64,000 bases of DNA, taken from NCBI RefSeq assembly GCF_023913515.1, contig NZ_CP099391.1, forward strand, positions 434,001 through 498,000, written 5' to 3'. The stretch's first letter is position 1. Each line of letters opens with the position of its first letter. The notes beneath the pieces are model-generated. The model searched no databases. It saw only the letters and a list, made by a program, of their open reading frames with translations, and was not told where the DNA came from. Of the stretch, positions 51,212 through 59,241 are shown piece by piece. The position numbers and the translations under genes are program-made. This DNA is from Natronococcus sp. CG52. Its GTDB lineage: Archaea; Halobacteriota; Halobacteria; Halobacteriales; Natrialbaceae.

Positions 51212-52033
51212 CTAGGTGACGAGGAACAGCAACACGTTGTGAATTCCGGGGCCGAGTCCGACCGCGGCGACCAGCGCGAGGAGCGCTCGCGCCTGCCGCG
51301 GCGCGTCCTCGACGTAGTCCTTGAACAGGCCGACGATCGCCAGCGCCAGCGCGACCTTTACGACGATGAACAGCCAGCCGCCGCCGATGTAGTCGGCGGT
51401 CGGAAGGGAGCTGCCGGCCTCGAGGAGTATCTGCGAGACGGGAACCTCCTCGCCGGCGCCGAGGACGTCGTAGCCGATGGCCGTCGAGACGCCGTCCAGC
51501 GCGTGACCGAAGACCACCAGCGCGCCCGTCGTTCCCGTGACGGCGGCGACGTCGGTAAACCAGAGGCTGAGCGCGATCCAGGCCAGCGCCGTCACGATTC
51601 CGGTGACGACGACGGCGATGACGGGCCAGAACGGCTCGAAAAGCCCCTCTTCCCAGCGAACCGTGATGGTAATCGTCGCGAACGTGACGAAGAAGCCGGT
51701 GCCGACGACGCCGACGACTCGCTCGATGGTCGACAGGAGTCCGCCCGCGTGGAGAAAGATCCCGATCAGCCAGACGACGCCGGCGACGAGAGCCGTCACC
51801 GCGTAGACGCTCGGCGTACTGAACAGCACGGCGATGCTGTCGGGGTACGCCTCGAGCCGGTAGAGCACGTGTAACGTCGAGCCGAACATCATCCACGGTG
51901 CGAACGCGAGCACCGTCCGATCGGTCACCGGCGGACCGATCGCCCACAGCAATGCGACGACACCCACCAGCACCACGACGAGCGGGACGAGTAGCTGCCA
52001 CGGTGGAACCGTAAACCCCTCTGGAAGCACCAT
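51212..52033 (-). CDS. Polytopic membrane protein (DUF63 family)
   Basis: 273 aa from ATG 52033 (MVLPEGFTVPPWQLLVPLVV). About eight hydrophobic segments, with APWMMFGSTLHVLYRLEAYP, VVFGHALDGVSTAIGYDVLG and GIHNVLLFLV carrying conserved His and Asp residues. This is the DUF63 pattern of archaeal membrane proteins of unknown function. His and Asp in TM regions hint at metal or proton binding, but this is untested. It lies 44 bases before the PfkB start, on the same strand. Confidence 0.87.
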   Translation of the reverse strand: MVLPEGFTVPPWQLLVPLVVVLVGVVALLWAIGPPVTDRTVLAFAPWMMFGSTLHVLYRLEAYPDSIAVLFSTPSVYAVTALVAGVVWLIGIFLHAGGLLSTIERVVGVVGTGFFVTFATITITVRWEEGLFEPFWPVIAVVVTGIVTALAWIALSLWFTDVAAVTGTTGALVVFGHALDGVSTAIGYDVLGAGEEVPVSQILLEAGSSLPTADYIGGGWLFIVVKVALALAIVGLFKDYVEDAPRQARALLALVAAVGLGPGIHNVLLFLVT

Positions 52034-52129
52034 ACGTGCACACTGGCACACAGCAGTGACTAACAGTTTCCGATTAGGTATCGGACGCGAAGACGGTCGT
52101 CCCCTCGAGCGCCGTCGACGCCGAGGGCG

Positions 52130-52858
52130 CTACGTCGGCCCGTCGACGTTCACGACCCACGGCTCCCCGCCGCAGAGCCAGATGATTCCGGCGTGGGTCT
52201 CGTCGGTCGGATTCGTATCGCGGTGGATCAGCCCCCGCGGAACGTGGAAACACTCGCCGATCTCGATCCGCGCGACCCGCTCGCCCGCCGGGCCGTACTC
52301 GGTTTCGCTCGGCCCGTCGACGGCGTAGCCGAAGTACGCGTTGTCCCCGTGGTGGTGCCAGCCGGCGGCGGCACCGCCCGCCGCCCGGACGCGCATCGGA
52401 AGGACGTCACCGCCGGGGAACGGCGTCTCCCGGACCAGATCCGGACTCTCGACCGTCGGAACGAGGTCCTCCGGTCCGACGACGTCCACCGCCGCGCTCT
52501 CGTCGCCGGTGACCGGCGGATCGACCGCCGTCGCAGCCGCGTCACCGTCGACGACGGCGAGCGCCTCGAGCGATTCGCTCCCGGCGGCGTACTGACGGGC
52601 CGCGCCGGCGGGAACGCGGAAGAAATCGTCCGCTGACACCGCCGTCGGTCGCTCGTCTCCGGCGCCCGCGACGGTTCCGCGGCCGGCACAAACCCAGCCG
52701 TAGACCGCCCCTTTGCGGCGGAACCACGACGATTCGTCGATACGGAGCGCGACAAGCCGTCGGTCGTCGACTCGAAAGGCGGTCCGTTCGACGAGACCCG
52801 CGACCGGTTCTTCCGGTTCGGCAGCCGTCGGATCGACGACTCGAATCTCATCGCTCAT
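52130..52858 (-). CDS. Bicupin protein
   Basis: 242 aa. Two cupin-like halves: RRLVALRIDESSWFRRKGAVYGWVCAGRGTV and GGDVLPMRVRAAGGAAAGWHHHGDNAYFGYAVDGPSETEYG. Metal ligands WHHHGDN and ECFHVPRGLIHRDTNP are in the C-terminal half; the N-terminal half lacks a clear His triad. It resembles cupins used for sugar or dioxygenase chemistry, but no specific family was recognised. It sits between DUF63 and the isomerase, on the same strand. Confidence 0.75.
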   Translation of the reverse strand: MSDEIRVVDPTAAEPEEPVAGLVERTAFRVDDRRLVALRIDESSWFRRKGAVYGWVCAGRGTVAGAGDERPTAVSADDFFRVPAGAARQYAAGSESLEALAVVDGDAAATAVDPPVTGDESAAVDVVGPEDLVPTVESPDLVRETPFPGGDVLPMRVRAAGGAAAGWHHHGDNAYFGYAVDGPSETEYGPAGERVARIEIGECFHVPRGLIHRDTNPTDETHAGIIWLCGGEPWVVNVDGPT

Positions 52859-52925
52859 GGTGTGCGGTAGCGTCGGTCCCGCATTACTACTGTCGGAGAA
52901 TCGAACCCGACGGCCGTCCGGTGGT

Positions 52926-53906
52926 CTACGCCTCCCAGGGCTCGCCCGTCGTGTCTCCGAACAGCTCTCGCATGAGCGTGACGACGCTCTCGGGCGGGAA
53001 CTGACCGCGCTCGGTGACGATGGCGTCGACGTACCGGGGCGGGGTGACGTCGAAGCCGGGGTTCTCGACGACCAGGCCCTCGTCGGCCGGGTCGCCGCCG
53101 GTGATGTCGGCGCGCTCGGCTTCGGAGAGCACCTCGGTCTCGTCGCGCATCTCGATCGCGACGGTGTGGCCGGTCATCGTGTCGGGGTGGAGCTTGATCG
53201 TCTGGGCGGCGACCATCACCGGCACGCCGCGCTCGCGGGCGTTCACGGCGAGGCCGCTGGTCCCGATCTTGTTGATGACGCTGCCGTCGGCGGCGATGCT
53301 GTCCGCGCCGACCAGGACGTGGTCCGCGTCGTCCAGGTAGCGCCGGGCCGCGTTGTCGACGACCAGCGTCACTGGCACGTCCCACTCCCGGAGCTGGCGC
53401 GCCGTGATGTGGCCCTGTTTGCGCGGCCGCGTCTCCTTGACGATCGCCTCCACGTGCTTGCCGGCGTCGATCGCCGCCTCGACGCAGGAGAGGGCGTCCG
53501 TCGAGTGACAGTGGGTCATCACCACGTCGCCGTCGCGCAGGCGGTTCGCCCCGACCTCGCCGAGGCGCTCCTGGGCCTGCTCGAGTTCGTCCTGGAACTC
53601 CTCGGCCCGGTCGATCGTCGACTTCCGGAGTTCGGCGACGGTCTCGCCGTCCATCCCCTGGAGCACGTACCGGAGCGCGTTCGGCAGGCTCACGGCGGTC
53701 GGCCGGGTCTCGTAGAGTCGTCTGGCGGCGGCGCGCAACTGCGCACGAAACGCCGCGGGCGTCGCGGCGTCGGAACGGTCGGCCTGAACGGCGAGCGCCT
53801 CGGCTGCCGCGTCAGCGATCGTCGCGGCCCCCCGAATTTCCATCTCCGCGATGTCCTCGGCGGTGGTTTCGACAACCGTCTCGACGCCGGGATGTTCGTC
53901 AGCCAT
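52926..53906 (-). CDS. Ribose 1,5-bisphosphate isomerase (eIF2B-related)
   Basis: 326 aa, of the eIF-2B alpha/beta/delta superfamily. Landmarks: VVMTHCHSTDALSCVEAAID, AIVKETRPRKQGHITARQLREWDVPVTLVVDNAA, LVGADSIAADGSVINKIGTSGLAVNARERGVPVMVAAQTIKL and ENPGFDVTPPRYVDAIVTERGQFPPE. It converts ribose 1,5-bisphosphate to ribulose 1,5-bisphosphate in archaeal nucleoside breakdown. The neighbouring PfkB kinase would supply ribose-1,5-bisphosphate. No RuBisCO is seen here. Translation-factor function is a possible but unlikely alternative. Confidence 0.9.
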   Translation of the reverse strand: MADEHPGVETVVETTAEDIAEMEIRGAATIADAAAEALAVQADRSDAATPAAFRAQLRAAARRLYETRPTAVSLPNALRYVLQGMDGETVAELRKSTIDRAEEFQDELEQAQERLGEVGANRLRDGDVVMTHCHSTDALSCVEAAIDAGKHVEAIVKETRPRKQGHITARQLREWDVPVTLVVDNAARRYLDDADHVLVGADSIAADGSVINKIGTSGLAVNARERGVPVMVAAQTIKLHPDTMTGHTVAIEMRDETEVLSEAERADITGGDPADEGLVVENPGFDVTPPRYVDAIVTERGQFPPESVVTLMRELFGDTTGEPWEA

Positions 53907-53976
53907 ACCTGACGTAGCAGGTCAGGGCCAATAAGGGATCGGGCGGATTTTTGATGATTCGCGGCGTCGGTCCGCT

Positions 53977-54621
53977 ATGGATCGCACCGATCTTGCGCCG
54001 CTGATCGACCACACCGTCCTCGGTCCCGAGACGACGCTGGCCGACGTCGAGGGAGTACTCGATGCGGCCTCCGAGCGCGGGATGAACGCCTGTATCCCGC
54101 CGTACGCGCTCGAGCACGCCGCCGAGTACGCGCCCGACGTGACGCTCGCGACCGTCGTCGGGTTCCCCCACGGCCAGAACGCGCCCCAGGTGAAACGCCG
54201 CGAGGGCGTCCTCGCCTGGAAGGCCGGCGCGGACGAACTCGACGTCGTGATCAACGTCGCCCGCCTGCAGGCGGGCGACCTCGAGGCGGTCGAAGCCGAA
54301 CTCGCGGAACTCGTCGCCGCCGTTCCGATCCCGGTCAAGGTGATCATCGAGACCGCACTGCTGACCGACGAGGAGAAACGCCGGGCCTGCGAGGCGGCCC
54401 GCGAGGCGGACGCCGCGATGGTGAAGACCTCGACCGGCTTCGCAGATGGCGGTGCCGTCATCGAGGACGTCGAACTGATGAGCGAGTACCTCCCCGTGAA
54501 AGCCAGCGGCGGCGTCGGCAGCTACGACGAGGCGATGGCGATGATCGAGGCCGGTGCCGAACGGATCGGCGCCTCGAGCGGCGTGGACATTCTCGAGGGC
54601 GCGCCCGACTCGTCTGCATAG
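53977..54621 (+). CDS. deoC: Deoxyribose-phosphate aldolase
   Basis: 214 aa TIM barrel that cleaves 2-deoxyribose-5-phosphate to acetaldehyde and glyceraldehyde-3-phosphate. Features: [56 protein letters not shown] (with the Asp of the proton relay), [41 protein letters not shown] (Schiff-base Lys in VKTSTGF) and [29 protein letters not shown]. It lies divergent from the isomerase gene, so the two share a promoter region. Confidence 0.96.
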   Translation: MDRTDLAPLIDHTVLGPETTLADVEGVLDAASERGMNACIPPYALEHAAEYAPDVTLATVVGFPHGQNAPQVKRREGVLAWKAGADELDVVINVARLQAGDLEAVEAELAELVAAVPIPVKVIIETALLTDEEKRRACEAAREADAAMVKTSTGFADGGAVIEDVELMSEYLPVKASGGVGSYDEAMAMIEAGAERIGASSGVDILEGAPDSSA

Positions 54622-54724
54622 TCGCGATCGGTGGGTGGATTGCACTACTCAACGCCGTGACTGAAGCCGATTTGACCGATGTATTATCGACAGAGTGTGC
54701 GTCTACCGTTCTCGGCAGTGACCT

Positions 54725-54879
54725 CTAGTAGTCACTGAACGTCAGTGCACACCCGATCGGCGTCACCTCGAGGCCGACGCCACCGACCTCGCCCACGACG
54801 GGAGCGCGGTTCGGAGTCCGACGGGCGAGAACCGCGGGCTGTGCGATCGGTGTGGAACCCGTTTCAGTTGGTACTATAG
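54725..54879 (+). repeat. Palindromic repeat family, copy B
   Basis: A 155-base copy of the element, with left arm CTAGTAGTCACTGAACGTCAGTGCAC and CCCGATCGG, and right arm GTGCGATCGGTGTGGAAC...TTTCAGTTGGTACTATAG. It has about 40 extra bases in the middle compared with copy A. Its right arm provides the last codons and the stop of the winged-helix gene (54864-55460, minus). Confidence 0.82.
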
Positions 54880-55460
54880 CGCGTGTCAGCGGCGTTCGCC
54901 AGGAGGAACGCGGTAATGATGAGTCCGCCAAGGGCCACGCCGGGCAACGAGACCAGTTCCAGTGCCCCGACAATCAGCAAGAGACCGCTCAGTCCGGCCG
55001 CCGCAATGTACCAATCGGCGCCACCGCCTTCATCGGAGTCCGCGGAGTCAGGGGTCGGTCGAGCACTGCTGTCGTCCTCAGTTATCGACTCGAGATACGG
55101 GCGGAAGATCTCCAGACGATCGGTCGGCCGGACGAGTCCGCGGGACTTCTCGTACTCGATGACACCGCACTCGTCGAGTTTGGGGAGGTGCGATTGATAC
55201 AGTGGAATATAGACTCGTTGATATTGATTGCGGGGTATCTCCGTAGTGGCAGTCTCACACTCGGCCGCTGCGACGTACTCGACGAGCTCGGTCATTCGAA
55301 CGGGGCCCTCCGTCCGCAGCAGATATCGGATCGTCTCGCGTCGGCGGCGCGTCTGCAGGAGGTGAAAACGTTCGCTCTCCGAGAGGGCCTGCGTCTCGGA
55401 TTGGGAATCGGAAGGGGCAGTGTTCGAACCCTGGGACCGACGTTCCGTTGTGAGTACCAT
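54864..55460 (-). CDS. Winged-helix (DUF7344-like) membrane-anchored regulator
   Basis: 198 aa. An N-terminal disordered part precedes a winged-helix domain: LSESERFHLLQTRRRRETIRYLLRTEGPVRMTELVEYVA and YIPLYQSHLPKLDECGVIEYEKSRGLVRPTDR, with two C-terminal TM segments (WYIAAAGLSGLLLIVGALEL and LPGVALGGLIITAFLLANAA). Haloarchaeal DUF7344-type proteins look like this. The final residues ADTRYSTN and the stop come from the palindromic repeat (copy B), so the original C-terminus was altered. No target is known. Confidence 0.82.
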   Translation of the reverse strand: MVLTTERRSQGSNTAPSDSQSETQALSESERFHLLQTRRRRETIRYLLRTEGPVRMTELVEYVAAAECETATTEIPRNQYQRVYIPLYQSHLPKLDECGVIEYEKSRGLVRPTDRLEIFRPYLESITEDDSSARPTPDSADSDEGGGADWYIAAAGLSGLLLIVGALELVSLPGVALGGLIITAFLLANAADTRYSTN

Positions 55461-55606
55461 TGGTGAGTAGCGGCAGGTTCCTCTGGTCTACCAGTCCCGA
55501 TACTATGAGATAACTTCTGTTATAAATTTAGAGTAACAACACTACAGATTAGCACCACCTACTGGAGGGGGACGGGGCCGATTTCTACAGGCGGAGCAGG
55601 CCGAGT

Positions 55607-55740
55607 GCCTCGGGGTCGTTCGGAAGACCTTCGGTCTTCCGTGAGTGAGCAAACGCTTCGCGTTTGCGATCTATGCAAGACCTCTGGTCTTGCAGTATGA
55701 CGAGAGAGCGACGCTCTCTCGAACCACTTGACCCCGAGGC
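55607..55740 (+). ncRNA. Nested four-hairpin structured element (putative RNA or palindromic DNA element)
   Basis: A long stem (GCCTCGGGGTC at 55607-55617 with GACCCCGAGGC at 55730-55740) encloses four consecutive perfect hairpins. Each has an 8-9 bp stem and a 3-base loop: 55621-55641 (arms CGGAAGACC/GGTCTTCCG), 55649-55667 (GCAAACGC/GCGTTTGC), 55674-55694 (TGCAAGACC/GGTCTTGCA) and 55701-55721 (CGAGAGAGC/GCTCTCTCG). No coding frame is likely. It could be a structured RNA or a transposable palindromic element; I cannot tell which. It stands between the winged-helix gene and the potassium channel gene. Confidence 0.6.
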
Positions 55741-55860
55741 GGTTCACGTAACGGGTGTTCCAGGAGTAGTCCCGAAACGGGAAATCCGCACTCCAAACGC
55801 CGCTGGTAGTAGCACGACACAACTCCCGTTCGATGCCCGCAGTTGCTCGAGCGCGACCGT

Positions 55861-57039
55861 CTACTCCGTCTCGAGCAGTTTAGAGACCAGCGGCGACTCG
55901 TCCTCGCCGAGCGCCGAGCGGACGAGCAGGTGAGCGCCGAGTTCGGCGAGGCTGACGACGTCGTCCGCGCCGGCGCGCTTGAGTTTGCGGGTGTTCTCGC
56001 GATCGGTCGCGGCGGTGACGATGCGGACGTCGGGTCGGAGTTCGCGGGCGGTCAGCACCGCCATCGCGTCCTGGGCGTCGTCGTTCGTCGCGACGAGGAC
56101 GGCGCGAGCGTCGGCGATTTTCGCCCGCTTGAGCGGCTCCTCGTCGCTCGGATTGGCGGTCAACACCCGGATATCGCGATCCGACAGTTCGCTTGCAGCC
56201 GCCTGATCCTGGGTTACGACCAGGAACCGCTGGTCAGCCTCGTGGAGTTCGTTGACGATCGGTTCGGTCAGGTCCCCGTAACCGAGGACGATGATGTGGT
56301 TGTCGAGGAGTTCGAGTTCTGAGTCGGTCATCTTTCCGAGTGTTTTCGAGATACGGGCCTGAATCGCGGGTCCGACGAGCGCCCCGATGGCGATACCGAA
56401 GCTGGCGACGCCGAGGACGACGACGGACATCGTAAACAGCATCGCTTCCTCGGTTTCGGGGGCGATGTCGCCGTAGCCGACCGTGCTCGAGGTGATCAGC
56501 GTGAAGTAGAACGCGTCGAGCAGGTGTCCGATGCCGTCGAAGTCCTCGCGCAGGGCGTACGCGCCGAACGTGCCGTACGCCTGGACGCCGACCAGCGCTC
56601 CGCCGGCGGCGAGCTGGGTCGTCGTCAGCGAGAGCGAGCGGTCGAAGCGCTTTCGCGTGATCAGGAGAACCGGTATCGTGACGACCGAGAGGACGACCAG
56701 CGGAAACGAGTACGGACTCGCCTGGAGCAGCCCCTGCCCCGCGGTCAGCGGCAGGAGCAGTAGCGTCGCCCACCAGCCGGCCCGGAGTCCTCGGCGCAGC
56801 GCGAGGGCGCTCCCGACCATCAGAAAGCCGGTGAGCGCACCGGTGAAGCCGGCCGCATCCTGAACCGGTTCCGGAACGTGAATCGCGAGCGGACCGGAGA
56901 CGTAGTCGCTGTCGATGTGGATGATTCCGGTTGCGACCGAGAGTAACGCAACGAGAAGGGCGAGGCCGACGGCTGCTCGCGTCGTCACGATCCAGCGCCA
57001 GTTGTCCGGCAATCGACTCACGACGCGCTCGCCGACCAT
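55861..57039 (-). CDS. Two-TM potassium channel with TrkA-N (RCK) domain
   Basis: 392 aa from ATG 57039 (MVGERVVSRLPDNWRWIVT). N-terminal hydrophobic segments are followed by the pore region FYFTLITSSTVGYGDIAPETEEA (selectivity filter TVGYGD near residue 190) and another TM, MSVVVLGVASFGIAIGALVG. The C-terminal RCK domain is NHIIVLGYGDLTEPIVNELHEADQRFLVVTQD with DIRVLTANPSDEEPLKRAKIADARAVLVATNDD. It is a ligand-gated K+ channel or a related ion channel. Two TrkA-C membrane proteins lie downstream. Confidence 0.92.
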   Translation of the reverse strand: MVGERVVSRLPDNWRWIVTTRAAVGLALLVALLSVATGIIHIDSDYVSGPLAIHVPEPVQDAAGFTGALTGFLMVGSALALRRGLRAGWWATLLLLPLTAGQGLLQASPYSFPLVVLSVVTIPVLLITRKRFDRSLSLTTTQLAAGGALVGVQAYGTFGAYALREDFDGIGHLLDAFYFTLITSSTVGYGDIAPETEEAMLFTMSVVVLGVASFGIAIGALVGPAIQARISKTLGKMTDSELELLDNHIIVLGYGDLTEPIVNELHEADQRFLVVTQDQAAASELSDRDIRVLTANPSDEEPLKRAKIADARAVLVATNDDAQDAMAVLTARELRPDVRIVTAATDRENTRKLKRAGADDVVSLAELGAHLLVRSALGEDESPLVSKLLETE

Positions 57040-57261
57040 ACACACCGGTCCAGTCCGGTCGCAGTTATACTGTTCGCTGTCCTCGCCACTACGGTACGGG
57101 GTTTCGTGACGTAGGGCCGGACGTCGCCCCCTCTTTGAGGACCGTTCTCCACTCGAACCGACCGCGGAGAAAACGGCTGGCCGTCCCGTCGGGGCATAAG
57201 CTTTCTCGGTTTCGTTCGGTATACAACAATTCTACGAGTACAAACAGTCGTCTACCCCTTG

Positions 57262-57273
57262 GATAATAATATA
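57262..57273 (+). promoter_or_regulatory. TATA-like box of the PQQ-repeat surface protein gene
   Basis: GATAATAATATA lies about 29 bases before ATG 57296, a typical leaderless promoter. Confidence 0.5.
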
Positions 57274-57295
57274 GCCCATTTCGTCAAGCAAAGGT

Positions 57296-59110
57296 ATGCC
57301 TACGTTTCGACGACGGTCTATACTGGCAGCCTGTGCAGCACTTTCGACGACCGGAGCGCTCGCCTCGGCCGGTTCGACGGCGGCCGAGGAGACGGTCTCT
57401 GATTCGTTCGCTGCCGGCCACCCGAACGGCTGGTCCTCGGCTCTCGGCAACCCCGCGAACTCTCAATACCTCCCGCTCGAGGAGGGCTTCCCGGAACCGG
57501 ATACCGTCGCCTGGCGGTACGAGGAAGCCGGAAGCGTCGCCGCCGTCGACGGCCGACTCTACGTCCGGACGGAGTCCGAACTGCAGGCGGTCGACGCCGC
57601 GAGCGGCGAACTCCAGTGGCGGGCCGAGGTCCCCGAAGGGAGCTATCCCGCGGCGGTGTTCGAGGACGGCATCTTCGTCGGCGGAGAGAACCGCGTGACG
57701 GCGCTCGAGACCGCGGACGGATCCGTCCGATGGGAACGAGAGTTCGACACCGAGGAGCCGGTTTCGACGCTGACGGTCGCCTTCGAGACCGTCTACGTCG
57801 TCGCCGACGAAACGCTCCACGCGCTCGACGTGGCCGACGGCTCGTCGCGGTGGGATCGCGAGACCGTTTACGCGTACCCGGAGGACGACCGAGACGGCAA
57901 CCCGATGCCGGTTTCGTTCCGTCCGGAGACGGTCGCCGTCGCGAACGGAACCGTCTACGCCGCGCTGAAGGGCGGGACGTACACCGACGGCCGCGAACTC
58001 GAGTGCGCGTTCGGCGCGATCGATGCGACGGCCGGCGAGGACCTGTGGGGGATCGCGTTCGACTCCTCCGGCGCTTGCCCCGTAGAGAGCCCGATCATCG
58101 CGACGGGCCACGCCGTCTACGCGAACCATCCGGGACAGGGCGGCTTCTCGTTCGATCTGGAGACCGGCGAGGTCGACGCCCTCGACCGCGTGATGTGGGC
58201 CGGAACGGCGGACGCTCGCCTCGATATGGGTGTCGACATGCGCCAGCACATCAACATGCATAACTGGGAGACCGACGAGGCCTGGACCGCGACGACCCAG
58301 ATCGACGCGTGGCACGAGTTCGTCGTCGCTGGCGACACGGTGATCGCCCGTCACAGCCCCTACGACGGGGAGGAGGCCGACTACCCGGACAATTCGATCG
58401 TCGGCTTCGACCTCGAGGACGGAACGGTGCGGTGGGCGCTCGAGTTCGACGGCAACATGCCTCCTGCTATCGCCGCCGTCGACGAGAACACGCTCTACCT
58501 CGAGGACGACGGGGAACTCGTCGCGTTCCGGCCGTCCGAAGCGGTGCCGGACGACGAAGACGGATCAGACGAGGGTGAGGAGGAGCAGGACGAGACGGAC
58601 GACTCCGACGATACGGAGGGGTCCGACGACGGAGGCGAGGAAGAAACGGAGCCGGATGCCGGTGACGAGGACGACGATTCGGCCGAGTCCGACGGAGGTA
58701 CCGACGACGAGGTCGAAACGGACGACGGAGACGAGTACGGTCCGGGCGAAGACGAGTCGGACGACGAGACCGACTCGTCCGACGACGGCGACGACACCGG
58801 CGAGAGCGAAGACGGAGACGGCGACGAGGGCGACGATGAGGGCGAAACCGACGATGGTAACGACGGGCTCGGCGGAACCGGTGACGAGGACGACGACGCG
58901 GAGTCGGACGGTCAGGACGATACCGACGACGCCGGCGACGCCGACGATGCCGAGTCGGACGACGACAGCATGCCCGGTTTCACCACCGGTGCGGGCATCC
59001 TCGGCGGCGCAGCGACCCTCGAGTGGCTGCGCCGGAAAGCTGGAACGGCAGCGCCGGCCGAACCGGGTGAACCAGCCGAGTCGACCGAAGCGGACGAACC
59101 GGCCGAGTAA
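57296..59110 (+). CDS. Exported PQQ-repeat beta-propeller with acidic linker and PGF-CTERM-like end
   Basis: 604 aa. A Tat-type signal (FRRRSILAACAALSTTGALA) leads into a propeller of PQQ-like repeats: DGRLYVRTESELQAVDAASGELQWRAEV, DGIFVGGENRVTALETADGSVRWE and FETVYVVADETLHALDVADGSSRWD. From about residue 418 to 558 the sequence is almost only Asp, Glu, Ser and Gly. It ends DDSMPGFTTGAGILGGAATLEWLRRK plus 23 residues, which resembles the PGF-CTERM motif for archaeosortase processing (PGF, then a hydrophobic helix and Arg-Arg). That points to a surface protein, but the extra tail after the basic pair is unusual. Confidence 0.85.
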   Translation: MPTFRRRSILAACAALSTTGALASAGSTAAEETVSDSFAAGHPNGWSSALGNPANSQYLPLEEGFPEPDTVAWRYEEAGSVAAVDGRLYVRTESELQAVDAASGELQWRAEVPEGSYPAAVFEDGIFVGGENRVTALETADGSVRWEREFDTEEPVSTLTVAFETVYVVADETLHALDVADGSSRWDRETVYAYPEDDRDGNPMPVSFRPETVAVANGTVYAALKGGTYTDGRELECAFGAIDATAGEDLWGIAFDSSGACPVESPIIATGHAVYANHPGQGGFSFDLETGEVDALDRVMWAGTADARLDMGVDMRQHINMHNWETDEAWTATTQIDAWHEFVVAGDTVIARHSPYDGEEADYPDNSIVGFDLEDGTVRWALEFDGNMPPAIAAVDENTLYLEDDGELVAFRPSEAVPDDEDGSDEGEEEQDETDDSDDTEGSDDGGEEETEPDAGDEDDDSAESDGGTDDEVETDDGDEYGPGEDESDDETDSSDDGDDTGESEDGDGDEGDDEGETDDGNDGLGGTGDEDDDAESDGQDDTDDAGDADDAESDDDSMPGFTTGAGILGGAATLEWLRRKAGTAAPAEPGEPAESTEADEPAE

Positions 59111-59241
59111 CTGACGACGCCGGTTCGCGATGGTCCCTTCGCAGAACGATATCTCCTGCCGGCAGCACGGATAGTGCGCCCGAGGCTGCAACTGAGGACC
59201 AGCCGGTACCGGTTTAACGATTCCGGCCCACCGATCGAGCA

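Noticed and set aside
55559-55822. Minus-strand frame of 87 codons across the four-hairpin element
   Set aside because: It reads through hairpins with no protein-like composition; no transposase motif was seen.
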